Assembly (NCBI RefSeq): GCF_038002225.1
Contig: NZ_JBBOCA010000001.1
Coordinates: forward strand, 5,518,001-5,582,000
DNA from: Paenibacillus sp. FSL R7-0204
GTDB lineage: Bacteria; Bacillota; Bacilli; Paenibacillales; Paenibacillaceae
Reading direction: 5' to 3'
DNA length: 64,000 nucleotides
Positions within the stretch are counted from its first letter, which is position 1; each line of letters starts with the position of its first letter. The notes beneath the pieces are model-generated. The model was given only the letters and a program-made list of their open reading frames with translations, was not told the DNA's origin and searched no databases. Position numbers and translations under genes: made by a program. This document shows positions 1 through 8,877 of this stretch, one piece after another.

Positions 1-1152
1 TTCTTTGTCATTCTGCAGTAAATCGAGCAGCATCAGGGCGCGCTCAGGATTCTTGGATGTAGCATGCACAGACATCCCGTTCTGCGTCGAGATCGCAGCA
101 ATTTTCTTTTTGCCCGGGGTAAGGTCAGCAATGGCCAGCTCCACATCCGGTTTGTCACGGCGCATTTCAGCCAGGTTAGCAGCTACAGTACCCAGGTTGT
201 GTGCATAAGAGGACACCTTGCCTGCTTTAATATCCTGCCATACATCGTTTTTGTTGCTGACTACGTTCTTGGACCATGCGCCGTTATCGGCCAGGTCTTT
301 GTAATATTGAAGCAGGGAAGTGAATTCCGGTGTGTCATAGATATTAAAGACTTTGCCGGAAGCATCATCCAGCTTGTATGCCAGCGGCAGCAAGCTTCTG
401 TCTACGATTTTGAAGTTGTTGTTCTGCTCCAGCAGCGTTTGATCCAGCTCATGGAATTTCCAGCCGTCTGCCGGCTTGGCTCCATAGGCAGTAATCCCTT
501 TTTCATCCTTGGCAATCGCCTTCAGGTATGTTGCGTACGATTCAGGACTGTTGATTTCAGGCAGGTTATGCTTTTTGCGCAGATCCTCACGGTACAGCAC
601 CACTTTGTCGGTTACTTCAACATTGTTGTTTGGAACCATGAACAGCTTGCCGTCCACTTTTGCCTGATCCCAGTTCACTTTCGGCATAGCTTCCCAGGTC
701 TGCGGCATATACTTGGTCAGCATATCATCCGTCAGTTCCAGGAATCCGCCCTTCAGCGCCTGATCGTTATAGAAGGCCCAGTTCGCTGTATACACGAGAT
801 CGAAATCTTCGTTCGCCGCGAATTTCAGCGGGTATTTCTGGGTCCAGTCGGACCAGTCGAGGAATTCAGTTTCTACAGTAGCATTGATTTTTTCCTTAAG
901 CTTGGTGTTCAGTTCTCCGAAGACCTTATCATAATCCCCAGGCTGCGGCCCGAGCAGAATCATTTTGAGCTTCACTTCTTTGGAGGTGTCCGGAGCGCCG
1001 GAATTTGTTGCTCCTTCCGATGTTGCTGGAGCCTTAGTGGCCTCCGCTCCTGTATTTGCGTTATTATTGCCGCCACCGCATGCACTGAGGACCGTCCCTA
1101 GTGCCATCATCGTAGCAAGCGTTACTGTAAGTTTCTTTTTCTTGTTCATCAT
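1..1152 (-). CDS. Extracellular solute-binding lipoprotein of a sugar ABC importer (partial, C-terminus outside window)
   Basis: This is the substrate-binding lipoprotein of the adjoining carbohydrate ABC importer, of the LplA/YtcQ type. The gene runs off the left edge, so about 384 N-terminal residues are visible. It starts at an ATG pair (1152 or 1149) behind AAGGGGG. The N-terminus has a lysine-rich stretch, a hydrophobic segment and a lipobox ending LSAC followed by GGG, then an Ala/Thr/Ser-rich linker typical of a lipoprotein anchored outside the membrane. The body begins with a beta-strand (VKLKMILLG) and contains the FDLVYTANW-type region seen in oligosaccharide-binding proteins. It lies 66 bp downstream of the two permease genes on the same strand. 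No ATPase gene is present; such systems usually share an MsmX-type ATPase encoded elsewhere. The substrate cannot be read from the sequence. Confidence 0.9.
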   Translation of the reverse strand, partial: MMNKKKKLTVTLATMMALGTVLSACGGGNNNANTGAEATKAPATSEGATNSGAPDTSKEVKLKMILLGPQPGDYDKVFGELNTKLKEKINATVETEFLDWSDWTQKYPLKFAANEDFDLVYTANWAFYNDQALKGGFLELTDDMLTKYMPQTWEAMPKVNWDQAKVDGKLFMVPNNNVEVTDKVVLYREDLRKKHNLPEINSPESYATYLKAIAKDEKGITAYGAKPADGWKFHELDQTLLEQNNNFKIVDRSLLPLAYKLDDASGKVFNIYDTPEFTSLLQYYKDLADNGAWSKNVVSNKNDVWQDIKAGKVSSYAHNLGTVAANLAEMRRDKPDVELAIADLTPGKKKIAAISTQNGMSVHATSKNPERALMLLDLLQNDKE

Positions 1153-1218
1153 GACCGATATTTCCCCCTTAAGTAATAGTTGCTTAAGTCTTATATTGAT
1201 AACCAGGTTACCCTGTGA

Positions 1219-2148
1219 TCATCCTTTGACTGCACCAATCGTAAGTCCTGTTACAAAATACTTCTGGATGAACGGATACGCCAGCAGGATCGGCCCTGTA
1301 GCCACAATCGTCATGGCCATCTTCAGACTTTCGGTTGGCAGGTCCGTGTTGACTACCGCACCGGAAGCCATCATCGCCTTACGCATTCCATCCATGTTGC
1401 CTAACATTTTGTAGAGATAGTACTGCAGCGGCATCAGCTCCGACTTAGAGATGAAGAGCAATGCGTTATACCAGTCATTCCAGTAGGCCAAGGCAATGAA
1501 CAGACCAATGGTCGCCAGGGCGGGCTTGGACAACGGTACAATTAACTGCATGAAGATCCGGAAATCGCCGGCTCCGTCAATTTTGGCGGATTCTGTAATC
1601 GCATCCGGGATGCTGCTCATGAAGGACTTCATGACAATAATATAGAAAACGTTCATCATCATCGGCAGAATCAGTACAAGAAGCGTATCCTTCAGATGCA
1701 GATAGTTGATGATCATCAGATACCATGGAACCAGACCGCCGCTGAACAATGTAGTGAAGAAGAAGAAGAAGGAGAAGCGGCTGCGCCATTTGAAATCTCT
1801 CCGGGACAGCACGTAGGCTGTCATTGACGTCAGGAACAATCCGACGATCGTACCGATGGCTGTAACGGAGATCGTCACGCCATACGCTCTGAGCATCTCA
1901 GCCGGATACTTGAACAGCAGGCTGTACGCTTCTGTCGAGAAGGCGGTCGGGAAGATCTGGAACCCTTTCTCAATAATCGCGCTCTCCTCGCTCAGAGAGG
2001 AAGAGATAACCAGAATGAACGGGAAGATACAAAATATAGCCAGTACGGTAAGGGTTACGTATCCGATTATGGATAGCACCATCTTGTCCCGGCCCGCAGG
2101 CTTTCTGCGTACTTCCGGTGATTGAATATTAGCAGTGGTTGAACTCAT
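1219..2148 (-). CDS. Carbohydrate ABC transporter permease (LplC/YtcP-like)
   Basis: This 309-residue polytopic membrane protein is the second permease of the importer and belongs to the MalG-like family. About six membrane segments are visible, the first near residues 25-50. The cytoplasmic EAA loop that docks on the ATPase is clear around residues 190-215 (ITESAKIDGAGDFRIF followed by PLSKPAL). The C-terminal GLTIGAVKG resembles the end of LplC homologues. It lies 19 bp after the first permease gene and 66 bp before the binding-protein gene, so the three form one operon. Confidence 0.92.
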   Translation of the reverse strand: MSSTTANIQSPEVRRKPAGRDKMVLSIIGYVTLTVLAIFCIFPFILVISSSLSEESAIIEKGFQIFPTAFSTEAYSLLFKYPAEMLRAYGVTISVTAIGTIVGLFLTSMTAYVLSRRDFKWRSRFSFFFFFTTLFSGGLVPWYLMIINYLHLKDTLLVLILPMMMNVFYIIVMKSFMSSIPDAITESAKIDGAGDFRIFMQLIVPLSKPALATIGLFIALAYWNDWYNALLFISKSELMPLQYYLYKMLGNMDGMRKAMMASGAVVNTDLPTESLKMAMTIVATGPILLAYPFIQKYFVTGLTIGAVKG

Positions 2149-2167
2149 CGGGCATTACCTCCTTGTC

Positions 2168-3094
2168 CTAGAATAGAGCGCGATCCTTGTCGTATCGGCG
2201 TACTGCGTAGTTGGCCAGCATGATGGTTGCGAAGCCGAGCAGAGATTGGTAGAAGCCGGCTGCCGCAGACATCCCGATTTCATTGGATGTGGTCAGCGAG
2301 CGGAAGACGAAGGTGTCGATTACGTCTGTGGATGAGAACAGCAGGCCGTTGTTGCCGACCATATTGTAGAACATCCCGAAGTCTCCGCGGAAGATATTAC
2401 CGATCGCCAGCAACACCAGAATGATGACGGTTGGCATCAGATTCGGAATCGTAATTTTCATAATACGCTGGAAAATATTCGCGCCGTCAATTTCGGCGGC
2501 TTCATACATCTCGGTGTCAATGCTTGTAATCGCGGCCAGATACATGATCGTTCCGTAACCCAGTGTCTTCCACGCGGATACGATGACCAGAATGAACGGC
2601 CAGTAGGCTGCCGTATTGTAAATATCGATTGGCTGCATCCCCAGTCCCTTCAGCAGCACATTGACTGTACCTACATCAAAGTTGAACAGGTTGTACGCAA
2701 TCGCGCCCACAACAACCCAGGAAATGAAATAAGGCAGGAACAATACCGTTTGCGTCAGCTTGCGGAACCATTTGCCCGCTACCTCGAACAGCAGGATAGC
2801 TGCGAAGATCTGCAGCCCGTTGTTCACAACGATGAATGCAATGTTATATAGCGCTGTATTTCGGGTTACGCGCCAGGCGTCACCGGAATCAATGAAGAAT
2901 TTGAAGTTGTCCAGTCCGTTCCATGGACTGCCGAATACCCCGCCCGTATAATCAAATTGCTTGAATGCCAGCACAATGCCCGACATGGGCAGATAAGCAA
3001 ATAGCAGAAAGAACAATACTGCCGGTGTCAGCATAAGAAGCAAGGATCTGTATTTCTTGACGTCATCCCAGAATCCGTGTTGTTTCTGTTTCAT
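2168..3094 (-). CDS. Carbohydrate ABC transporter permease (LplB/YteP-like)
   Basis: This is the first gene of the importer operon. The start is placed at ATG 3094, six bases after AAAGGGGA, giving a 308-residue protein beginning MKQKQHGFW. The frame is open further upstream to 3175 but without a ribosome binding site. About six membrane segments are present. The EAA loop reads EMYEAAEIDGANIFQRI with IPNLMP after it, typical of MalF-type permeases of the LplB family. The protein should pair with the downstream LplC-like permease. A divergence-free 190-bp gap separates it from the upstream regulator gene and holds the regulator's terminator and a likely promoter. Confidence 0.92.
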   Translation of the reverse strand: MKQKQHGFWDDVKKYRSLLLMLTPAVLFFLLFAYLPMSGIVLAFKQFDYTGGVFGSPWNGLDNFKFFIDSGDAWRVTRNTALYNIAFIVVNNGLQIFAAILLFEVAGKWFRKLTQTVLFLPYFISWVVVGAIAYNLFNFDVGTVNVLLKGLGMQPIDIYNTAAYWPFILVIVSAWKTLGYGTIMYLAAITSIDTEMYEAAEIDGANIFQRIMKITIPNLMPTVIILVLLAIGNIFRGDFGMFYNMVGNNGLLFSSTDVIDTFVFRSLTTSNEIGMSAAAGFYQSLLGFATIMLANYAVRRYDKDRALF

Positions 3095-3133
3095 CTTGAA
3101 TCCCCTTTCCCATTCCCATTTCTCTATAGCCTT

Positions 3134-3162
3134 ATTATAAATAAGCGTCCATCTGGTGTGGA
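3134..3162 (-). promoter_or_regulatory. Likely sigma-A promoter of the sugar ABC importer operon
   Basis: On the minus strand a perfect -10 box TATAAT (3134-3139) lies 17 bp after TCCACA (3157-3162), which matches the -35 consensus at four of six positions. It is about 40 bp upstream of the first permease start. It was found by eye only. Confidence 0.4.
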
Positions 3163-3220
3163 TTAGGGCTATCAACTAAAACTAATACTTTTTCAACGAT
3201 CCGTTTAAATATATATACTT

Positions 3221-3276
3221 TCCAAAAAAACAAAAAACGTTGCCTCTGATTTGAAAACCAGTGCTGGCAACGTTTG
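3221..3276 (-). terminator. Rho-independent terminator of the YesN-like regulator gene
   Basis: A perfect 9-bp stem (AACGTTGCC at 3236-3244, GGCAACGTT at 3266-3274) is followed in the minus direction by a T-rich run (3223-3235). It begins 12 bp past the regulator's stop codon, so the regulator and importer are separate transcription units. Confidence 0.85.
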
Positions 3277-3287
3277 GTAAACAAAGC

Positions 3288-4847
3288 TTATATCTTCTGC
3301 TTCTTGCGGTATTCCCCCGGCGTCATGCCGGTGATCTGCTTGAATTGACGGTTGAAATAAATGATATTTTTATAGCCCATCCGTTCGGCTATCTCATAGA
3401 TCTTAAGCGTCGGATCACTCAGCAGCTCGAACACTCTGCTTGTCTTGCGTTCGTTGACGTATTCACTGAAAGGAACCCCGTATTCCTCCTTGAACAGGAA
3501 ACCCAGATAATTCGGGGTGAAATCGAAGTGGGCGGCTACCTCCTTCAAGGTGATTTTCTTCTCCAGATTCTCCTCCACATAATTCATAATCTCGTCGATC
3601 AGCTTGCGCTTCTGCCGTTGCCGCTTCACATACAGCAGCTCCGACAGCTCGAAGAATCTCCGTCTCATCCACGACAGGATATCGTGAATCGTCTCGAACT
3701 GGAACAGGATGTCCGGCTGATGAGACTCCCACTGGAGCAGCTCATACAGATTCTCATTCTGCTGCTGCAGGTCCGCATGCAGCTTGGAGGTGATACGGAT
3801 AATCAGCTCATAGACATCCTTCTTGCCGGCGTTCGTGAACAGCTCCAGCAGATGATCGTCAATCGCCACCAGATCGTACTGGATGATAGCCTCCAGCAGC
3901 TGCACAACAGTCTGTTCAATCCTGGCCCCCGGCGTCCCGCGCGGGGAGGACTCCAGATTGTCGCGGATCAGCCGGTTCTTGCCCAGCAGCCACTTCGCAC
4001 TGAGTGCAGCCGTTGCCTGCTGGTAGGATTCATGCAGCCCCGCCTCATCCTGGGCGTAACGTCCGACCCCGATGGTTAAGGTGCAGGGGGAGCTCCCGGC
4101 CATCTGCTTAATCAGCTCATCCAGCAGACTGAGGAAGCTGTCCGGCGGAAGGCTGCACAGAATAACGAACCGGTGATGATGGACAGGAATCAGCGTTCCC
4201 AGCTGGGTGCTCTCTACGAACGCTCTGATCAGTCCGGCCATCTGCCGCGTCTTGACACGCGCATCCTCCTCGGACAGGTCTCGCATTTTCCATTCCAGAT
4301 CATCGATCTCAATAATCGCTGCAGCCGCCCCCTTCATGAGCAGCGGATTCAGGGCACTGCGCAGATGCTGCTCCGCCGGCTCAGGCGATGCATCCTCGAA
4401 CCAGCGCAGAATCAGCTCCTTGTTCACCAGAGACAGCGCCTCGGTGAAGGAGCGGTTCTTCTCCCGTTCCTGTTCCAGAGCAGCAGACAGAGATTCGAGC
4501 ATATCGTAGAGATCCTTGTCTTCTACAGGCTTCAATAAATAACCGGAGGCATTGATCTCAATCGCTTCCTTGGCATAACTGAAATCTTCATGGCCGCTGA
4601 TGAAGACAATTTTGACCTTCGGATGGATGACCTTGGCCCGGCGCGCGAATTCCGTCCCCGTCATAATGGGCATCCGTATATCGGACAGGATGATATCCAC
4701 CCGCTCCTGCTCCATAATCTTAAGCGCATTGAAGCCGCTGTTCGCCGTTCCTACCACTGCAAGATCCAGCGGGCTGGACAGGACTCTGCGCCGCAGCCAT
4801 TCCAGATCAATCGCTTCATCGTCAACCAGCAATACATTGATACTCAT
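3288..4847 (-). CDS. Response regulator, YesN type (receiver plus AraC DNA-binding domain)
   Basis: This 519-residue cytoplasmic transcription factor is the partner of the sensor kinase encoded immediately upstream. The N-terminal CheY-like receiver (about residues 1-120) has the acidic pair DDE, the phospho-acceptor aspartate in IILSDIRMP and the conserved lysine in LLKPV. A variable central region (about 130-400) follows. The C-terminal 100 residues form an AraC-type double helix-turn-helix, with YLGFLFKEEYG and IAERMGYKNIIYFNRQFK as landmarks. The start ATG at 4847 has AGGAGG upstream. In Paenibacillus and Bacillus, YesMN pairs commonly control an adjacent sugar importer, so the likely target is the lpl-like operon downstream; this is inferred from position. 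Confidence 0.93.
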   Translation of the reverse strand: MSINVLLVDDEAIDLEWLRRRVLSSPLDLAVVGTANSGFNALKIMEQERVDIILSDIRMPIMTGTEFARRAKVIHPKVKIVFISGHEDFSYAKEAIEINASGYLLKPVEDKDLYDMLESLSAALEQEREKNRSFTEALSLVNKELILRWFEDASPEPAEQHLRSALNPLLMKGAAAAIIEIDDLEWKMRDLSEEDARVKTRQMAGLIRAFVESTQLGTLIPVHHHRFVILCSLPPDSFLSLLDELIKQMAGSSPCTLTIGVGRYAQDEAGLHESYQQATAALSAKWLLGKNRLIRDNLESSPRGTPGARIEQTVVQLLEAIIQYDLVAIDDHLLELFTNAGKKDVYELIIRITSKLHADLQQQNENLYELLQWESHQPDILFQFETIHDILSWMRRRFFELSELLYVKRQRQKRKLIDEIMNYVEENLEKKITLKEVAAHFDFTPNYLGFLFKEEYGVPFSEYVNERKTSRVFELLSDPTLKIYEIAERMGYKNIIYFNRQFKQITGMTPGEYRKKQKI

Positions 4848-4888
4848 CGCAATTTTGTCCTCCTGTATGTGTAACTGACCCCTATGTC

Positions 4889-6610
4889 TTACAGCTCCTC
4901 ATCACCCTGAAGCCCGGCAGGAAGCAGCAGCCGCACGGTTGTCCCGCCTCCATAGAAGCTGGCAATCGTCACTCCGTACGCATCGCCGTACCTGAGCTTA
5001 ATCCGCTCATCCACATTTTTCACACCATACCCGCCTGACTGGCTCGGCCCCTGCATCATTCGCTTGACCACCTCGGGGCGCATGCCGATCCCGTTATCGA
5101 TTACCTTAAGTTCAATATTGTCCCCTACCCGCTTGCCGGTCAGCCGGATGGCAATGGTCTCACCGAACCAGGCATGCTTGAATATATTCTCCACAAAAGG
5201 CTGAAGCAGGAGCTTGATCACCTGCATATGCAGAATCTCCTCGTCCACATCCACGTGCAGCGTGAAGGCATCCGCATATTTGACCCGCTGGATCTCCAAG
5301 TAAGTAGCCACCTGGTCCAGCTCCTTTTCCAGTTCAATATAGACATTGCCCTGATTGAGCGTCAGCCGGTAGAACCGGGACAGCCCCTGAACCATCTCCG
5401 TGACTTTGCCGATCTCCCCGAGATTAGCAAGGCTGCTGATCGTAGAGAGCGTATTATAGAGAAAATGCGGATTAATCTGTGCCTGCAAGGCCTCCAGCTC
5501 CGCCTGCTTCTTCTGGATTCCCTGCACATACACACTGTTGATCAGCCCCTGGATGTTGGAGGCCATATCATTGAAGGAATCCGCGATCTGCACGAATTCA
5601 TCATTGCCGGAGAAGCGGATGCGCTTCTGGAAGTTCCCGTCCTGGAAGGAACGCACCAGGCCTACGATCCGGCTCATTTTGCGGCCCGATATCCGTGCCA
5701 CCAAATACCCGATCAGGGTCATGACCAGAAAGCTCAGACTGCAGACCGCAATAATCACACGGCGCAAACGTCCGGCATCCTGGGTGAGATATTTATGCGG
5801 AACCATCGCTTCAATAATGAAGTTACTGCCCGGAATCTGCTCCTGCAGCCTGAGGAAGCTCCCCTCTCCGCTGCTATTATTGGCGGGACCCCGCTGGAAC
5901 AGAACATCCCCGGTGGTCTCCTCCACCAGCCGCAGCGTAATTCCTTCCTCCAGAGGGAAGGTATCGAAGCCGCCGAACAGGTCCTCCAGCGATACCGTAA
6001 TCCGCACATACCCGATCAGCGACTTGTAATCACTGAAGTTGACGAGTCTGCGCACATGTGAGAGATTGCCCAGCTTCTGGTCCGTATCAATCTGCAGCCA
6101 TAAATTATCACGCTTGGAATCCTTCAGCGACCGGTACCATGGACTGCCTATAATATCGTCCAGCGGCAGAATGTAGTAATCGCTGGTAATAATCGGATCA
6201 TCCAGATTATCACCCGACACAATGTTCAGATCAGCGTTCGGGGTGTAGAGCATGAAGCGGATCTTGTTCCCGAACAGCTGCAGCGGTGCGGTAATCTGGG
6301 GAACAATCTCGTCAAGCATTGTCAGATAGATCTCAAACGGCGTCCCCTTCAGCTCCAGCGCACGCTGGAACGGCTGACTGCCGAACAGGTTGTCCGACAT
6401 CCGCTGAATCTCATCCATCTGATAGCGGATATTGTTCCTCGACTGCTCCATGCCTGTACGGATGTTCGACTCGGCCATCTCTGTCCGGGAATCGGTCAGC
6501 ATGGAATAGGAGATATAGCCGATGAACACATCCGTAAGCAGAACCAGCAGCAGATAAGGAATCATCATTTTATAGGTGAAAGGCATGTATTTCTTAAGCT
6601 TGGGCATCAT
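4889..6610 (-). CDS. Sensor histidine kinase, YesM type
   Basis: This 573-residue membrane kinase has an N-terminal membrane helix (about residues 13-35), a large extracellular sensing region (about 36-280), a second helix (about 285-310) and a HAMP linker. The kinase core is of the LytS/YesM type: the phospho-accepting histidine is in INPHFLYNTL, and the ATP-binding domain shows LLQPFVENIFKHA (N box), IDNGIGM and GGYGVKNVDERI. The start is an ATG pair (6610 and 6607) behind AGAGGATG. The response regulator gene follows after 41 bp, so the two are co-transcribed. It probably senses a sugar or its binding protein; the ligand is unknown. Confidence 0.93.
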   Translation of the reverse strand: MMPKLKKYMPFTYKMMIPYLLLVLLTDVFIGYISYSMLTDSRTEMAESNIRTGMEQSRNNIRYQMDEIQRMSDNLFGSQPFQRALELKGTPFEIYLTMLDEIVPQITAPLQLFGNKIRFMLYTPNADLNIVSGDNLDDPIITSDYYILPLDDIIGSPWYRSLKDSKRDNLWLQIDTDQKLGNLSHVRRLVNFSDYKSLIGYVRITVSLEDLFGGFDTFPLEEGITLRLVEETTGDVLFQRGPANNSSGEGSFLRLQEQIPGSNFIIEAMVPHKYLTQDAGRLRRVIIAVCSLSFLVMTLIGYLVARISGRKMSRIVGLVRSFQDGNFQKRIRFSGNDEFVQIADSFNDMASNIQGLINSVYVQGIQKKQAELEALQAQINPHFLYNTLSTISSLANLGEIGKVTEMVQGLSRFYRLTLNQGNVYIELEKELDQVATYLEIQRVKYADAFTLHVDVDEEILHMQVIKLLLQPFVENIFKHAWFGETIAIRLTGKRVGDNIELKVIDNGIGMRPEVVKRMMQGPSQSGGYGVKNVDERIKLRYGDAYGVTIASFYGGGTTVRLLLPAGLQGDEEL

Positions 6611-6688
6611 TCACTGGACATCCTCTGCATGGAATTCGTTATAGCTATTCTACTCCGAAACGGCACTTATGATAATACCAGGAACACG

Positions 6689-6731
6689 TCAAATAGCCCA
6701 GGGAGGATTAGGAAGCTGCTCCCCGGGCTTA
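6689..6731 (-). terminator. Probable terminator after the CapA-like gene
   Basis: On the minus strand the arms AGCCC-G-GGGAG and CTCCC-T-GGGCT (6695-6729, 10 pairs with one mismatch) form a hairpin about 40 bp after the stop codon. The T-tract is weak (ATTTG), so termination efficiency is uncertain. Confidence 0.5.
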
Positions 6732-6768
6732 TATATTATGGCTCTGAATCGTTTCAGGCTAACTTACT

Positions 6769-7797
6769 TCACAGCTTCTCGCTGACTGCCCCGCCCGCTG
6801 CAATCTTCGCATTGAAGGAGAGCTGGTTCAGCTTCTTGATGGTTTCTTTATTGTAGGCATCCCCCATGAAATTCGGCTGGCCCCCAATGATTTTGACCGG
6901 TGTAATGCTGCTGGTTACCCCTGACGGGTTAATGGTGAAGTTAACCAGCATGGAATGCAGGGTCTTGTCTCCGCCCCGTGTAGAACGGTTGAACACAAAG
7001 TTGCCCAGTGAATAATAGATCGGCTTATGCTTGTAATATTCAATACCCATCAGACAATGACTGTGCGCGCCCAGGATGATATCTGCTCCGCTGTCGATCA
7101 TCTGCTTGGCCAGCTTCCGGGCATACGCCTCAGGATAATCCTTGAATTCCTGATTCCAGTGAATATATACAACCGTATAATCATTATCCTTGGCAGACTT
7201 CTTAATCGCACTCAGCAGCGGCTCTGCCGTATAAGCTGAGGCTGCTCCCGGGCTGTTCTTGCCTGCATACCAGGAGGGGCTGGGCAGCACACGGCTTGTA
7301 CCCAGAACGGCAATCCGCTTGCCCTTGACGGTCTTGACATACGGTTTGAACGCTTCTGCGATATTTGCACCCGCACCGGTGTGCCCAATATTGTTCTTAT
7401 CCAGATGAATCAGCGTATCCAGCATCGCGGTCCGGCCGTAATCCAGAATATGGTTATTAGCAACGGTGACACCGTCGATTCCCGCTTTGCTTAATCCCGC
7501 AAGTGCCGCCGGCTTGGAGCGGAAGGCGAACGTCTTGCTGGCCGCAGCCCCGCGCACGGAGACCGGAGTCTCCAGATTGGCAAAAGCAAGATCTGCCTTC
7601 TGCAGTACCGGCGCTACCTTGGCGAATGGGAAATCAACACCATATTTGGCAATCTGGCCGCCGACAAAGCCATCCAGCAGAATATCCCCGGCAAACGTAA
7701 GGCGGATCTCATCCTGCGGGGCAACCCCCTTGGCGCTTATCCCCGCGGCAGGGACCAGCAGAAGCAGAATCATGAATATAACAGCATATCTGCGCAA
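6769..7797 (-). CDS. CapA-family poly-gamma-glutamate synthesis-type metallophosphoesterase
   Basis: This 342-residue exported protein belongs to the PGA_cap family related to CapA/PgsA. An N-terminal signal peptide of about 22 residues ends near GISAKG. The domain starts with LTFAGDILLDG, which carries the aspartate of the calcineurin-like fold, followed by FANLETPV, VANNHILDYG (the NH pair), and LGAHSHCLMG near the C-terminus. All are hallmark motifs of the family. The start is TTG at 7797, eight bases after AAAGGAG. No capB or capC gene adjoins it, so it may not be part of a poly-glutamate synthase; many stand-alone homologues have unknown substrates. Confidence 0.88.
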   Translation of the reverse strand: MRRYAVIFMILLLLVPAAGISAKGVAPQDEIRLTFAGDILLDGFVGGQIAKYGVDFPFAKVAPVLQKADLAFANLETPVSVRGAAASKTFAFRSKPAALAGLSKAGIDGVTVANNHILDYGRTAMLDTLIHLDKNNIGHTGAGANIAEAFKPYVKTVKGKRIAVLGTSRVLPSPSWYAGKNSPGAASAYTAEPLLSAIKKSAKDNDYTVVYIHWNQEFKDYPEAYARKLAKQMIDSGADIILGAHSHCLMGIEYYKHKPIYYSLGNFVFNRSTRGGDKTLHSMLVNFTINPSGVTSSITPVKIIGGQPNFMGDAYNKETIKKLNQLSFNAKIAAGGAVSEKL

Positions 7798-7905
7798 AGT
7801 TCTCTAGCTCCTTTTACTAATGTAATATAATAATGACTGTGACTAGGAAATATAGAACACAACGCAGCGGTTAGCTTCACCTCATCCGGTTCCAGGGCAA
7901 ACACC

Positions 7906-8040
7906 TCAGCGTCGGAAAAGTGCCCGATATAACTTATCGATATCCAGCTTGGGCCCGATTTCGTGCAGGCTCACTTCTTCCGTCCGGATCGACTGAAGCA
8001 ATTCAGCATGTACAGCCAGATAATTGCCGATCATCCCCAT
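7906..8040 (-). pseudogene. N-terminal fragment of a YfbM/DUF1877-family gene
   Basis: A short open frame of 44 codons starts at ATG 8040 behind a good GAAGGAG site. Its product begins MGMIGNY and later reads KLDIDKLY, matching from memory the two best-conserved N-terminal stretches of the DUF1877 (YfbM) family, whose members are normally about 150-170 residues long. After LDIDK the frame runs into TGA, and no convincing continuation is seen in the other frames, so this looks like a truncated remnant. A genuine 44-residue protein is the alternative, because promoter-like and ribosome-binding sequences are intact. Confidence 0.45.
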
Positions 8041-8075
8041 GAGATTGTCTCCTTCTTTCTTCTGCCCTTGAAGCT

Positions 8076-8104
8076 ATTCTACTACAATGGAAGGAAACAA
8101 CCAA
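8076..8104 (-). promoter_or_regulatory. Possible promoter of the DUF1877 fragment
   Basis: Minus-strand TTGGTT (8099-8104) and TAGAAT (8076-8081) are separated by 17 bp and lie just upstream of the short frame at 8040. The -35 match is weak. Confidence 0.3.
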
Positions 8105-8121
8105 ATGATGGATGAACTTTG

Positions 8122-8781
8122 CTAGATTTGCGCTTTTTTGAGCACTGCCCGGAAGCAGCTCAGGCCGCCCCACTGGTCTGTACGCACGGCATCTGCCGGA
8201 AGATTGAAATCCGTCTCGCCCCAATACTGAAATCCGGCCTGGAGCAGAATCTCATTCATCCGCGGCAGGTTTACGGTCGGATGATCAAAGGTCAGCACCA
8301 GCAGTCCTTCCCCATTAAGCGTTCTATGAAACTCACGGACGGCCAGTACTGCTTCCTGCACAGACAGATGCTCCAGCACCGAGATACAAAAAATCGTATC
8401 AAAGCTCTCATCCTCATAAGGCAGTGAGGTCAGATCAGCCTGGGCTAAGTGCAGCCTGTTCACAGGTCCGGTCTCCACCTGACGGGCTGCAGCTGCTCCG
8501 GCATCCTCGGTGATATTCTGCATAATCGCTTCATGCGACAGAATCCGGGCATCCTTATCACAGGCATAGACCTCAGCGCTATGCTCGGCAAGATAGAATT
8601 TGAGCGGATGAGAGATTCCGCAGGCTGCGTCCAGTACCACATCATGCGGTGAGATGAAATGCGTACACCATTCGTATTCATACGGACGGCTCCACCAGGC
8701 TTCCGGCAAATCATAAATCAGCTTGTCACGGCGTGCATCGGTATTCACAAAAAAACGGGAGACGTAAGGATGTGTCGGCAT
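8122..8781 (-). CDS. Class I SAM-dependent methyltransferase
   Basis: This 219-residue soluble protein has a Rossmann-type methyltransferase core. Motif I is VVLDAACGISHP (about residues 49-60), the acidic residue binding the ribose is in VYACDKD, and the post-I region has LAQADLTSLPYEDESFD and FCISVLEHL, where the EHL motif is typical of Methyltransf_11/25 proteins. The start ATG at 8781 follows AAAGGAGTCCTGGCC. The acceptor substrate cannot be predicted. Neighbouring genes are unrelated and separated by gaps of about 80 bp or more. Confidence 0.85.
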   Translation of the reverse strand: MPTHPYVSRFFVNTDARRDKLIYDLPEAWWSRPYEYEWCTHFISPHDVVLDAACGISHPLKFYLAEHSAEVYACDKDARILSHEAIMQNITEDAGAAAARQVETGPVNRLHLAQADLTSLPYEDESFDTIFCISVLEHLSVQEAVLAVREFHRTLNGEGLLVLTFDHPTVNLPRMNEILLQAGFQYWGETDFNLPADAVRTDQWGGLSCFRAVLKKAQI

Positions 8782-8877
8782 GGCCAGGACTCCTTTACTC
8801 GTGGGGATTTCGGTAGTGAGAGTATATTCACGAATCCCGGTTTCATGCTATAACCTCGCAGCAGCCTGACATGGGTA

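Noticed and set aside
64..1101. Long plus-strand open frame opposite the solute-binding protein gene
   Set aside because: It has no ribosome binding site and mirrors a well-supported lipoprotein gene; similar antisense frames opposite most genes here (for example 5174-6061, 16101-16781 and 36981-37742) are by-products of codon bias.
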